A stretch of DNA of 64,000 nucleotides, from contig OU964929.1 of NCBI GenBank assembly GCA_918807975.1, forward strand, positions 17,811,197-17,875,196, given 5' to 3'. The DNA is from Aplidium turbinatum. Taxonomy: Eukaryota; Chordata; Ascidiacea; Aplousobranchia; Polyclinidae. Below the pieces are notes generated by a model, which was not told where the DNA came from, searched no databases, and saw only the letters and a program-made list of their open reading frames with translations. Positions 45,714 through 55,680 of the stretch are shown in pieces. Each line of letters opens with the position of its first letter. Within the stretch, counting starts at the first letter, position 1. A program made the position numbers and the translations under genes.

Positions 45714-48057
45714 GGGTCATTCCATGTCAACTGTCCCCAAAAAATGGAAATTTTAACCCAACATCTCAGATTTTGCACAAATTTAATATGCAGGAAGAAC
45801 TTTTCGTGCTGATTCCAGAGAACTAATTTTTTTGGAAAATGGTTGAGGTTTGACGAAGTTAAAGCCAATATAAAATGGCTACTTTTGTGGTCAATGAAGC
45901 GGAACAATTAATATAAAAGTTATTAACTAACTTCAAAACCAAATTACTTTCTTAGTAATTGTTTTATTATAATGAAATCTTGAAAAAAGGTTACCTCTTT
46001 TATCGTTTCTTTACTTATGAAGAAAAATTGCAAAAAATTCATGTGCTTACCCCAATTTGGGGGTAAAGAAAGAAAGTGGTCCTCAAAATCACTCATGCGT
46101 GACCCAATTTTTGAATACTATTTACTCGAAGAGCACAGGTGGTATTTGCATGTGTAATACATCATTGGAAAGCAATGGCTGAGAAGATCTCAGTCGCAAA
46201 ATATCGTCAATGCTTATTTGGTGTCTTCTGAATGTAGGATGCATGAAATTTGAATGTCGTTTTCCATAATTTAGTATAGACTCTATAGAGCCAAGGCTGT
46301 GCTTTTCGAATTGTAACACTTAAGCAATGCAAAATCTTATCCTTGTAATGAGGTAAAATGAGTTGCTGTAGATGCTCCTTGGAACTGTTTGACTATGTAC
46401 AAGAACTTTCTCAGATATGAAGCAGTGCATAAGTTAATATCAGATGCTGTTGAATGTAGCTTCAAACATCACTTTTGGTATCTCTCTGCTGAGATGGTAC
46501 CACTCGCGCTGTTCAGCTCTGAATTTCAGGAAGAGGAAAAACATCAGATGGCTGATGAACTTATACGCGTAAAACCTAAAGATCCTGTTTTTACACCAGC
46601 AGATCGGGTTGGCACTGGCTACGGAAAACCACGTTTCCATCAGAAATCAATCTGGAATCAAAACTGACAGATTTTATCACAAAGGACTCTCGGTTTTTTG
46701 TTCTGTTTTAGAGATAAATGATGATTTTCTTCTTTTACCAGTAGAGAATTGGTCTGAATCAGAGTCTCACTAGAAAGCTGTTGGTTCCATCAATGTCACA
46801 AAAGATGTGGCTGAACGTGGAGTTAAGCTGAGCACCGATTACCTACATAGTGCCAGAAACAAGAAATACTATCAAAACACTTTACAAATAGTGGAAGCCA
46901 ACAGAAAAGACGCACCTAATTTGAGAAAGAGAAAAAACTAATATTCTCTTGCACAGATTAGGCTAGTCGATCACATTGCTTTCTGTTACAAAATATGTTA
47001 GTAAAAGTTTGCAGTTACTGTTATAGGCTACAGATTCAATACCAGGCTTTTTTGTAGCAAACTCATTATTGTTAGCTTTCTATATGTATTTGATCTATTT
47101 CCAGTGCGAAATTAGTATTTTAGACCACTTCCACTCACTGGAGTTGTATTTTTAGCTATTGCAGCGTTTAAAAATGTCAATTCACAGAGATCTCGTACAG
47201 ACAAGCATATTCTTTTAATTCCCTGTAGAATAAATAGTCGCACAGGCATACTTTTATGAGTTTGATGCATATTATGTTGTTGAAACACACTAATTCTGCT
47301 AAGAAATGTGAAAATAATTCAATATTAACCAAATGGCAACCCTAAAAGTTTGAATGGGATGGTGGCCCACTTAAAAGTGTCCCAATTTTACTGATTTTTA
47401 GTCCAGCAAAGTTTCTTGGTTAGTGGCACATTCTCACAAATTTACAAGTCAATAGTACAAAAAGTAAACAAAAGGGGGGTTGTGTGCACCCTATTGTTGG
47501 CGCAAGTTATCTGGAAATAAAATCTCATTATTATTTTGTCTCCAAAACGAATAAGGCACAATAAGCAATCAAGATTTTTGGAAGCAATAAACTGCTATTT
47601 AATAGCTTTCATTTGAGCCCACTCTTGCAGTTCTAGCTGGTGTGCTCATGTAGATATAGCAGTTTAAAATTGTTGTTACGCATGAGTGCACATTATGGAT
47701 ACACCTCCATCTTTACCCCTTAACTATGCAGGCCACATGCAAAAAGTGCTTAAACATTTATAAGCTTATCAAGTAGGACCTAGACACAGCCCTTGCTAAA
47801 TTTAAAGGTAATAACATAATCAGATTATAAGAAATTGAATTTTTAGTGTTTGTACTAGTAAATGGAGGCAAGCGTTCTGGTTGAGTGATCACAATAAATG
47901 CAAAATTTCAAACTCGCATAACTTCACCAAACAATAATGGATTTCAAAAAAATTTTTTTTGTTGAGTTCAGTGTTTTGAGCTTAATCTGCTGATAAAATG
48001 TCAAAACAATCTGAGATGGTGGGTTAACTGGCAGGGACAGCTGACAAATAATGACCC
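45714..48057 (+). mobile_element. DNA transposon with GGGTCATT ends, decayed
   Basis: The left end reads GGGTCATTCCATGTCAACTG then TCCCC. The right end, read inwards, is GGGTCATTATTTGTCAGCTG then TCCC, and both then have AACCCANCATCTCAGATT. TATC flanks both sides (45710-45713 and 48058-48061), so a 4-bp target duplication is likely. The interior holds a remnant coding region at 46389-46940. Superfamily not determined. Confidence 0.8.
46389..46940 (+). pseudogene. C-terminal remnant of an unnamed transposase-like protein
   Basis: A clear frame (46389-46667) reads HHFWYLSAEMVPLALFSSEF, then GYGKPRFHQ. After frame changes and stops, later pieces read NVTKDVAERGVKLSTDYLHS (about 46795-46850) and YYQNTLQIVEANRKDAPNLR (about 46868-46930). 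This arrangement, with an Asp-x-Ala-Glu-Arg-Gly block near the C-terminus, is familiar to me from multi-copy proteins in cnidarian and other invertebrate genomes, but I cannot give a family name. Here it lies inside the GGGTCATT element, which ties the protein to those ends. Broken by several frame changes. Confidence 0.6.
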
Positions 48058-48061
48058 TATC

Positions 48062-48970
48062 GTTAAGTTCAGCTGACTTAATCTATTTTTTGCCACATCA
48101 TTTAGATACATAGACTACATTATGCTGGGTGAGAGATGCTATTGAAATTGTGGCGGACTGTGACCATCTTACACTTGATCAGAGCTCTTTCCGAGCAATG
48201 AAGCGTGTACTCTAACATCTAGTGCAATGGGTACCCAGATGTTAGCTACATTGAGATGATCGGTTCCACGTTATACTGTTTATGACTCAAGGCATTTAAC
48301 GTTTGTGGTGCCTAAGGAATACGTCTCGTTGTAGGAATGAAGCGACTGCGACAAAATCATTCATGCGTGACTGTTTATATCAATTTATTAATAACTTTTT
48401 TTCTGTTGCTCTGAGACACTTTTTAATATATTTTTTGAACTCCTTACCCCCAAAAACCCTTGACAGCAACTTTCACCATTTTTCTAGTATCATTTGGCAA
48501 TAAATTAACAAAAATCAGTCATGCGTGACTGCGTAATCTGGGTACTTAAACGATCATAACTCTGGTACCAATTGTTCAATTTTAATAATTTTTTTTTTTA
48601 ATTCTTCAGTAGAAGAAATGCTTTCAAATAATCTAGATATCAGTATATATACTAGGTTAAAAGTAACGGGGTTTTAAAGGGGATTTTTGTACTTTTTATG
48701 AAAAGTTGTTGCCAAGAAACAGCGAATAACTTCCCAGACGTTGATCGAAAAAAATTTTTTATGCATCTTTTTGAAATCAGCATTGAAAACCCATGCAGAA
48801 AAGTCACAATATAGATGAAAACAAAAGAAAGTCCGGGGATTGGGGAGGTCTATTGTGTAGCCTATCTGAAATTGACTGGATCTAACTCTCTGAGTGCTTA
48901 AAAGTAATGTGAGCATACAAGCTAGGTGTTTCCCTGATTTATTCAATCTTGAGTAGCTCAGTCTAACCTT
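48062..48970. other. Unassigned stretch with TCATGCGTGACTG repeats
   Basis: No gene is recognised. The word TCATGCGTGACTG occurs at 48361 and 48520, and a relative, TCATGCGTGACCC, at 46094. Otherwise AT-rich. Confidence 0.4.
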
Positions 48971-48979
48971 AAGAAGCAG

Positions 48980-49183
48980 GTACCCGGTCAGTTGGTCGAC
49001 AGGACAATTGGTCGACAGACAATTGGTCGACAAGACAGTTGGTCGACAGGACGTTACGTCGACAGAACGATTCATTTTAGGGTTAGGGTTAGTTAACTAA
49101 CCTTAACCCTAACCTAACTCTAACCCTAACCCTAAAATGAATCGTCGTCGACCAAATGTCTGTCGACCAATCGACCGTACACC
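48980..49183. mobile_element. Phrase-repeat inverted-repeat element, family P3 (GGTCGAC type)
   Basis: 204 bp. The left arm has four copies of TTGGTCGACAGGACAA-like units and the right arm has the inverse (TCGACCAAATGTCTGTCGACC). The centre is an inverted pair of telomere-like runs, TTAGGGTTAGGG then CCTAACCCTAACCC, separated by TTAGTTAACTAA. Exact 9-bp target duplication AAGAAGCAG (48971-48979 and 49184-49192). Ends GTACCCGGTCAGTTGG and, read inwards, GGTGTACGGTCGATTGG. Non-coding. Confidence 0.9.
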
Positions 49184-50404
49184 AAGAAGCAGAAGACTGG
49201 TGGTTGTCTACACTCTACAACGTGCAAATCCTTAGGTTGGGCAAACACATCAAAGCTATGAAAAACTACTGATGGTTTTGCGTCTGAGGATGTTTTCACA
49301 ATCAGTAGATCTTGTGTTTCTTTATTGTGCTTAGCTGCTTACGAGGGACACGCAATCACGCATAATGGTCTTACGTGTTTATGTCAACATGCAGTGGCGG
49401 TCGACGGCCACACAACTAAATTTTGAACAACTGATTTGGAAGAGTTGTACTGACGATAGAATTCCGAAGAACAAAGATTTTGGTGTTCGTACCTGCAAAG
49501 CAAGCAAACAGTGCTCAAAAGCAACATCTTATAGCTTATAGGTCGGACTACAAAAAGTAGCCCCACAAAAGTACGGTCAGCCTTAATAATGTCATTATGG
49601 TTATTGTTTAGGACGGTATGTGCACGCTAATTCGAAAATGACATGACAGTTTAGGTTAGGCATTCTTGAAATTTAATATCTAGCATTCTAACCCATCAAG
49701 ACTTACAACAAATGGTAGTACTGTAATTGCAGTTTTACCACAATAACACAGCATGGTAATTCTCACTCACCGACGCTTGTTGTCAGGAAGGAATTCTTTA
49801 CGAATTATCGCCACAAGAGCTGACAAAGATTTATCCCTCCGTGTTCGGATGTATGACTTTTTCAGTGTTCTGTTTTGGCGTTCCACTCCATTGTTTGTGT
49901 GGACTGTTACGCTCCACTTGTTGGCTCGATAAAACCACACCCATCGCTGCAAATATTCTTAGCTCTGTACATTGCAATTGTATCCAGAAGTGAACGTTGC
50001 ATACAAAATTAATGCTGTGAGTGCTTGCATTGTGTTACTCAATACTCATTCAACGAACCTGCCTTTCTGGAAGCCAAGCATTTTCAAGGTATCTTTGAAG
50101 CTTGGGGTTATTCATCCAGCACTTGCTGGTTTTGAAGTCATTTAGTGCATCTGTGAAGGACTGCTCAGAAGTGGCTTTAGCCAATTCGCGCAAATGACCC
50201 ATAACAGCTGGTTTGTTGTCACCAACACCATTGTCGCTTCTTCTAGTCCACCTTTCCCAAGCTTGTATTCTATGGAAATCGCACAGAAGCACTAAACAAT
50301 CTGCAAAAGAAATACGAAAAAAAATGTATATAACTGCTAAAATATCGTATGGACCAAGGTCATTGAATAAGCTGGAAAAAGACAAACCATAGTTCCACAA
50401 TATA

Positions 50405-50967
50405 CAGGGTGTAAACGCCAAGTGTAGACAAACAAAAATTGTCATAAATAAAAACAAAATTTGTCATAAAAAGAAGGATTCAGTGGTCCCCTGGGTTGAT
50501 AGGAGTCTAGGAGACAGCGGGGTGACACTACAGCAAAATGGGGCAACCTCTCATACCGCGAAGTTGGTCCAGAGCTTCTGCAAGGACAATTTCAAGGGAT
50601 TCTGGTCAAAGGAACTCTGGCCTCCATCTTCGCCAGATTTGAATCCTACCGTATGGACTTTGGTGTCTGGTCACTATTGGAGCAGAAGGCCTGTGTAATC
50701 TCCCACAAAAATACTGATGCACTTAAACGAGCTTTGCTCAAATGCTGAGATGAAATAGATGCTAAAACTTTGCGTGCAACATGTGCCCAAGTTCCAAATA
50801 GACTCAGACGTTTAATTCATGCCAAAGGTGGATATTTTGAATAAATGGCGATGGATATTAATCAGTGTGTCTTTGTTTTATTATTTAGCCCTCATTTAAT
50901 GAAATCTATTCGATATTGACTTATTTATGACAATTTTTGTTTGTCTACACTTGGCGTTTACACCCTG
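50405..50967 (+). mobile_element. Internally deleted mariner element in a MULE intron
   Basis: Inverted ends CAGGGTGTAAACGCCAAGTG match over about 45 bp, and TA flanks both sides (50403-50404 and 50968-50969), as for Tc1/mariner. It holds the last part of a mariner transposase, 50483-50840. GATSHTAKLVQSFCKDNF and LWPPSSPDLNP give the region of the second and third catalytic residues. The expected Asp of the family's QQDGAPSH box is Asn here (QQNGATSH), and the N-terminal half is missing, so it is inactive. Confidence 0.93.
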
Positions 50968-51882
50968 TACTAACCTGTGAAAACGCTTTCAATCGCTTTT
51001 TTTTCCGCTTCACTCTTGTCTGTCATGAAGAAAGGCGGATTCCAGTCTTGTGACCACAACTTTATCATGCTTAGTGCTTCCGCAATGTCAGAGGCTTGCT
51101 CATTCTGGATAATAAATGTACCCACAACCTGGTAGCCAACATTGGTTTTCACACACAAGAAAAACAAAGGTAAAGCGTACTTTGATGCCTTGTACGTTGC
51201 ATCTAACAAGCAAATGCCTTAGCCATACCGATGCAACAGTCTCCTTTGCCACGACATTTGATGCACAAACAACAACTTTTGAGCACATTGCATCACAGGT
51301 GCACCATTGGAAGCTGTGGCAATCGAATCATTATTACCAGAAATATAAGGACGAAAGAAAATCTTGTCATGTTCTCTGCGGTTCTTTTGCCACTCTTCGA
51401 CCAATGAATGTAAATTCTCTTGATCCATTTTTGAAACTTTTTGCTTTGTGTGCGCCATGAAGAAGTGGTTTTGAATATCTTTATTGGTTGGGTAATATCT
51501 TCGATTGTCTTCGTGTGGCATTTCACCATGTTTGAATAGGACGTGTTTTACGTACGACTGCAAACCTCGCTTAATTTCCGCAATATTGCATACTCCATCG
51601 GCTACCAAGCCATGGATTTTTTGGATTAGTTTGCTATCCATTCTTTGAAGTATGCCACCGTTCTGCAATGAAGTTATATCATAATTAGGGATGGTTAAAA
51701 ACGTTTTTTTAGTCATTTTTTTATTGCTTTTTATTACGTTTTTTATCTACAGTCATTTGAAACCAAGGGTATGAAGGTGAATCTTGAAAAAACAAAAGTG
51801 ATGGTGAGTGGAGCAGAAGGAACAGTTGTTGAGAGCAAAGTAGATCCCTGTGGAATATGTGGCAAGAGAGTGATGAGAAATT

Positions 51883-52107
51883 TGGGAATGGCCCGTTTCG
51901 GTGAGTCCGATTCGGTGAGTCCGATCCCTTAGCGGGGGATTTTTTCAATTTTTTTTTTAAATTATTGGATACCGCAGCCTAATTATCATTGCCGTTTTAG
52001 GGTTAGGGGGTTGGGGTTAGGGTTAGGGGTTAGAGGTTAGGAACTCACCGAATCAGACTCACTGAATCGGACTCACCGAATCGGACTCACCAAATAGTAG
52101 CAGACCC
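51883..52107. mobile_element. Phrase-repeat inverted-repeat element, family P2 (short copy)
   Basis: 225 bp. Left GGGAATGGCCCGTTTCGG, then GTGAGTCCGATTCGGTGAGT; right, read inwards, GGGTCTGCTACTATTTGG, then TGAGTCCGATTCGGTGAG. Exact 8-bp target duplication GAGAAATT (51875-51882 and 52108-52115); the LINE protein continues on both sides. The centre has a TTAGGG-rich telomere-like run (51999-52040). The left end equals the left end of the large P2 foldback (GGAATGGCCCGTTTCGG). Confidence 0.92.
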
Positions 52108-52115
52108 GAGAAATT

Positions 52116-52903
52116 CAATGCAATGCAAGGAATGTGGAAAGTGGGTACATGCAAGATGTGCTAATGTCAAGAGAGCCGCAACAAGATTGGCGAAGTGTTT
52201 TGTTTGTGGGAAATGCAGTAAAGGAAGGAATGAAGTGGAAGGCCATGATGATGAGTTCTGCCATGGCATCGAAACAGTGACAGACTTCTGTTATCTGGGA
52301 GATCGGATAAATGGAAGTGGTGGATGTGAAGCAGCGGTGACAACAAGGGCAAGATTGGGCTGGGCAAAGTTCAGGGAATGTGGGGAAATGTTGTATGGCA
52401 GAAAATTTTCACTAAGGATGAAAGGAAAAGTATATCGGAGCTGTGTGCGGCCTGCAATGCTATATGGTAGCGAGACATGGGTATTGAGAGAGAGTGAACT
52501 GGCAATCCTGAGAAGAACGGAAAGGTCAATGGTGAGAGCAATGTGTGGGGTGAAAACGAGAAGGGAAAAAATTACTGAAGAATTATTGGATATGCTAGAG
52601 ATGAGAGAGACCATAGACCAACTGGCAAGGGCAAATGGAGTAAGATGGTATGGACATGTGATAAGGAGGGAGGAAGGAAGTTTTCTTAGAAAGGCACTAG
52701 ATCTAAAGGTGGATGGGAAGAGGAAACGCGGTCGTCCAAGAAGAACGTGGAAACAACAAGTGAAGGATGAGTTTAAAAAAGTCGGACTGAAGGAGGAAGA
52801 TGCAAGGGACAGGGTGAAATGGAGAAAAGGGATTAAGACAATTGCTGCGCGGAAACAATCGGCCACCCCCACGAGTGGGGAACAAACCGACGATGGATTA
52901 TGA
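52116..52903 (+). pseudogene. LINE ORF2 C-terminal region
   Basis: The open frame 52118-52903 reads MQCKECGKWVHARCANVKRA and continues through GDRINGSGGCEAAVTTRAR, RRTERSMVRAMCGVKTRR and KRGRPRRTWKQQVKDEFKKV to a stop at 52903. It is the uninterrupted downstream half of the LINE protein. The upstream half lies left of the P2 insertion. Confidence 0.85.
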
Positions 52904-53080
52904 TGATGATCTACAGTCATCATTTACAAAAAGCCCTGCTCTCAATTAGCAATACCACTCTAAAACAGTAAAAACAATATTATAAGTGGTTTGAAGTACA
53001 ATGATCCGAGAATGACTAACTTCTGCAATAGCATGCCCGGAATGTTGATTGATGTGAGGGAACTTGACAAGACAAGCGTA

Positions 53081-54096
53081 CTCTTTGCTTATGCATTTTC
53101 ATCCTTGGACAAGGCTTCGTTTATTTCGCAGATTTGACAGACTTCGCCGTCATTGTCACTTTCGCTTTCATCTTCTTCTTCAGAACTCGATGGTACTTCA
53201 ATTACCTTGCGTTTCTTGCCTTTCTGACTACTGGTACTTCCAGATCCTGTTCCAGATGGCATCTGTGCAGCATGTCTTCAGACGTATATGCCTTCCCTGC
53301 TGCTACTTTGGGGTCACGTTTTTGACGTGTTGTAGCTGGTGGAGACAGGTGCTCCTTCAACATGTTTGCCACAACTTCTCCCAGGGCCTCTTGGACTGTC
53401 TCAGTTGGATTGTTGTTTGCATCAGGGAGACGCTTAAGCACCTGTTGCTCATCCTGAGGTACTACACCGCAAGCCTTGAATCCAGCTGCAAGGTTTTCCT
53501 TTTTCTCCTCCATCTGGTTACACAGTCGTTTCAAAAGCGATGGAAACACGGTCTTTGGTATGCTGCCCCTCACTCTGCTCTCCTTTCTCCAGTCCTCCAG
53601 TATCCTTCTCCACATCTTCTTTACTGGCCCAAATACGGCAACATCCAGTGGTTGAAGTAGATAGGTTGCATTGGGTACTAAACTGATAAACTTGATATCA
53701 TTTTCTTCACAATCAGCTATCACCTGTGCACTGAAATGTGATGCCAAATTATTCCAATTATCCCAAAATATCAATAAGCATTTTCTTCCCAGGCTTCTCC
53801 TTTACGTGGTCCAGAAACAACTTGAACCACTCCTCAAACGTAGTGGAATCAAACCAACCACTAACTGAGTGATTGTATAATGCACCAGGTGGGCCACCAT
53901 AGAGATTCCTTGATTTATACACGACCATCGGAGGGAGATACTCTCCCACTGCATTTCCGCAAAACATCATGCTCACGGCTTGAATGGAGTGTGATGTCTT
54001 TCTTTCCACTCTTCGAAGTCCTCTTCTCACAATGCACCGTTTAGCGCCTAGATTGTCTGTTACATTGGTTTCATCATAATTGTACATGTTCTGGGG
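53081..54096 (-). pseudogene. pogo-like transposase, truncated (copy 2)
   Basis: Starts abruptly at 54096 inside NMYNYDETNVTDN, which holds the first catalytic Asp, and shows SGWFDSTTFEEWFKLFLDHV. After a frame change near 53765 it continues with WDNWNNLASHFS (second Asp) and LLQPLDVAVFGPVKKMW (third Asp). The C-terminus, to 53081, contains EVCQICEIN, matching the Cys-rich tail of copy 1. The DNA-binding half is missing. It abuts a different repeat protein at 54097 and MULE exon sequence at 53080. Confidence 0.85.
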
Positions 54097-54104
54097 GTCT
54101 ACCC

Positions 54105-54886
54105 CATTCTAGTGGTCATATTTTAATGCACTCATCAGGATTTTGATGTTCTGATACTCTTCTTTCATATAAACTGAGTGAGCCAGAGGAATGGAGGAAC
54201 ACTTGTTTGTGTTGTGCAGCAAAACAGCTTAGAGGCTTCTAGATGAGCTGTCGATGAAGAGCCTCCACTCAGAAGGATTGCAAGAAATGCCCATAGCCTG
54301 AAAGAGTCCTTCTATATCATGGCAGTAGCATAAATCATTTTTAAACGTGTAGAACCCTGAGAAGCCGCGATGTCGCTTTCTCTGTGAAGTAATTCGAACA
54401 CTGTCATCCAGTATCCTAAGTCCCATTGCTTTAGTCTGGAATTGAGTAGCTCAGCATTCGACTTTGTTAATGACAGTTCCCTGACAAGATCGTTCATGTC
54501 TTCTTGGTTGGGGTAGTAGGGGCACCTTTCACCGGCAACTCGGCGTTGAAAATAAACAACAGATGATTCATCCGTTTCTGAATCTGTAGAGCTTGCATCT
54601 GCTACGAAATGTTCATCTCTCAAAGGTGGTTGTGGCACAGGTATGTCAGTCGTGTTATGGGTACAGGTGCACTAGATGAGGTCATAATCTCAGGGTAATT
54701 GATGGAAGGTGCATTCTTTCCCTTCCGTCGTTTGCTTGGATCTACCATACAGAAGTAACAATCTGTGAGATGGTTTGTGGGCTCACGCCAGACACGAGAG
54801 ATAGCAAAACGCATTGCCCTTTTCTCTCCCCTAACCAACCTTCTAGAGTACGACGGCAGTATTCGCATATGACATGTAGTGCCCAA
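54105..54886 (-). pseudogene. Fragment of an unnamed repetitive protein family (WREPTNH / LFIDSSSRSL)
   Basis: From 54886 down: SRVWREPTNHLTDCYFCMVD, NAPSINYPEI, then MNDLVRELSLTKSNAELLNSR, DLCYCHDIEGLFQAMGISCN, PSEWRLFIDSSSRSL, and LLHNTNKCSSIPLAHSVYMK near 54150. I recognise this combination as a protein that occurs in many copies in invertebrate genomes, so it very likely belongs to a mobile element, but I cannot name the element class. Frame changes and stops show that it is broken. The Cys pair in DCYFC suggests a metal site. Confidence 0.6.
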
Positions 54887-54960
54887 CGTGTATCTTGATC
54901 ACCTACTGGCATTGTAAACTATGCATGATAGATATTTTGCACGGCTGTAACTCTCTAGAC

Positions 54961-55115
54961 CAGTGTTTCCCAACTTTTGCCGAGCCTCTTGGAGAACAAC
55001 ATACATCATATAATGAACAACATATATTTTTAGCGTAGTTTTGGTGCCACGTTACCCCATAAAGTATTGTATATGTCCCCCCGGAGGTAATTTTCCCCTA
55101 AGTAGAAAACCACTG
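54961..55115. mobile_element. Small hAT element (155 bp)
   Basis: Ends CAGTGTTTCCCAACTTTT and, read inwards from the right, CAGTGGTTTTCTACTTAG. Flanking 8-bp repeats CTCTAGAC (54953-54960) and CTCTGGAC (55116-55123) match at 7 of 8. It contains GCCGAGCCTCTTGGAGAACA. Non-coding. Confidence 0.85.
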
Positions 55116-55123
55116 CTCTGGAC

Positions 55124-55680
55124 AGTGCTTTTTTACAAAGAGCTCACCAGTCACCACACACACATCAAAAGGAAACTGCTGAGTACTTGCAACCACGGCA
55201 AGCCATAGCGCACTACTAACAATTGCGTTATAGCCAACAATCAATGTAATCTGCATGCTTATTGTCATGAAAATAGAAAAATTTTCAAACTAGTCTTAGC
55301 AACACAAACCCAAAGTTGTGGTGGTATAATAATGATTTTTCATGTTTTTTCGGCAAAAGCAAACAAAGTATAGCAATTGTTTTCCAAGAATAAGAAAAAA
55401 ATTTTTTTTTTTTGTTACATAGTGTTATTTACAGTGTGGCCTTGATTAGGTTGACCTCGATCAACCTCAATTAGGTTGACCTCGTTCAACGTTGACTGGC
55501 CCAGTTAGCAACAATTGGCCACTTCACACCAATCCATCTTCAGGAGGTGTTGGATCCATGCACTAAGAAACCAACTCGCCAACCGGGTTTTTAAGTAGAT
55601 ATAGACTTCTTAAGATTAGGCATAGACAAAAGACAAACATTTCAACCAAGCTCAGACAAGTAAAATAGAAAAGTAGTTGA
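55124..55680. other. Unassigned stretch
   Basis: No gene seen. The only structure is a short repeat of ATTAGGTTGACCTCGATCAA-like words at 55445-55495 with a near-palindromic arrangement. Confidence 0.35.

Larger units (their letters stand above)
51757..52908 (+). mobile_element. 5'-truncated LINE in a MULE intron
   Basis: Flanked by an exact 12-bp target duplication ATCTACAGTCAT (51745-51756 and 52909-52920). The sequence opens inside the reverse transcriptase (FETKGMKVNLEKTKVMVSG), followed by a Cys/His module (VDPCGICGKRV, CKECGKWVHARC, CFVCGKC). It then runs into the C-terminal region with TVTDFCYLGDRIN, YRSCVRPAMLYGSETW and GVRWYGHVIRREEG, and ends at 52903. It ends in a short TGATGATGAT tail rather than poly-A. 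Only the 3' part was inserted, as is usual for LINEs. It is split by a P2 element at 51883-52107. Confidence 0.92.
49193..53080 (-). pseudogene. Mutator-like (MULE) transposase gene with introns; one in-frame stop
   Basis: Five exon pieces on the - strand join across GT-AG introns into one conserved protein: about 53080-53021, 51662-50975, 50300-50059, 49946-49771 and from 49492 down. Landmarks: HINQHSGHAIAE; RRYYPTNKDIQNHF; LLDATYKASKYALPLFF with the first catalytic Asp (51205); PPFFMTDKSEAE with the second (51020); LLCDFHRIQAWERW; WLPERQ/RWVWFYRANKWS; and TNNGVERQNRTLK with the catalytic Glu (49880). Junctions keep frame: SVFT/DCLVLLCDFHR, PERQ/RWVW, NKR/RYEHQN. One in-frame stop (51219-51221, inside RYG-stop-GICLLDATYK) means this copy is probably dead. 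A mariner sits in one intron and a LINE in another. No MULE terminal repeats were found, so it may be an element or a former host gene. Confidence 0.85.

Noticed and set aside
49076-49135. Interstitial telomere or chromosome-fusion site
   Set aside because: The TTAGGG runs lie inside a 204-bp element with an exact 9-bp duplication, so they arrived with a transposon. A similar run lies in the P2 element at 51999-52040.
52291-52923. Open frame of 210 codons on the - strand
   Set aside because: It is antisense to the LINE protein 52118-52903, which has recognisable motifs.
53064-53660. Open frame of 198 codons on the + strand
   Set aside because: It is antisense to the pogo-like transposase copy 2.
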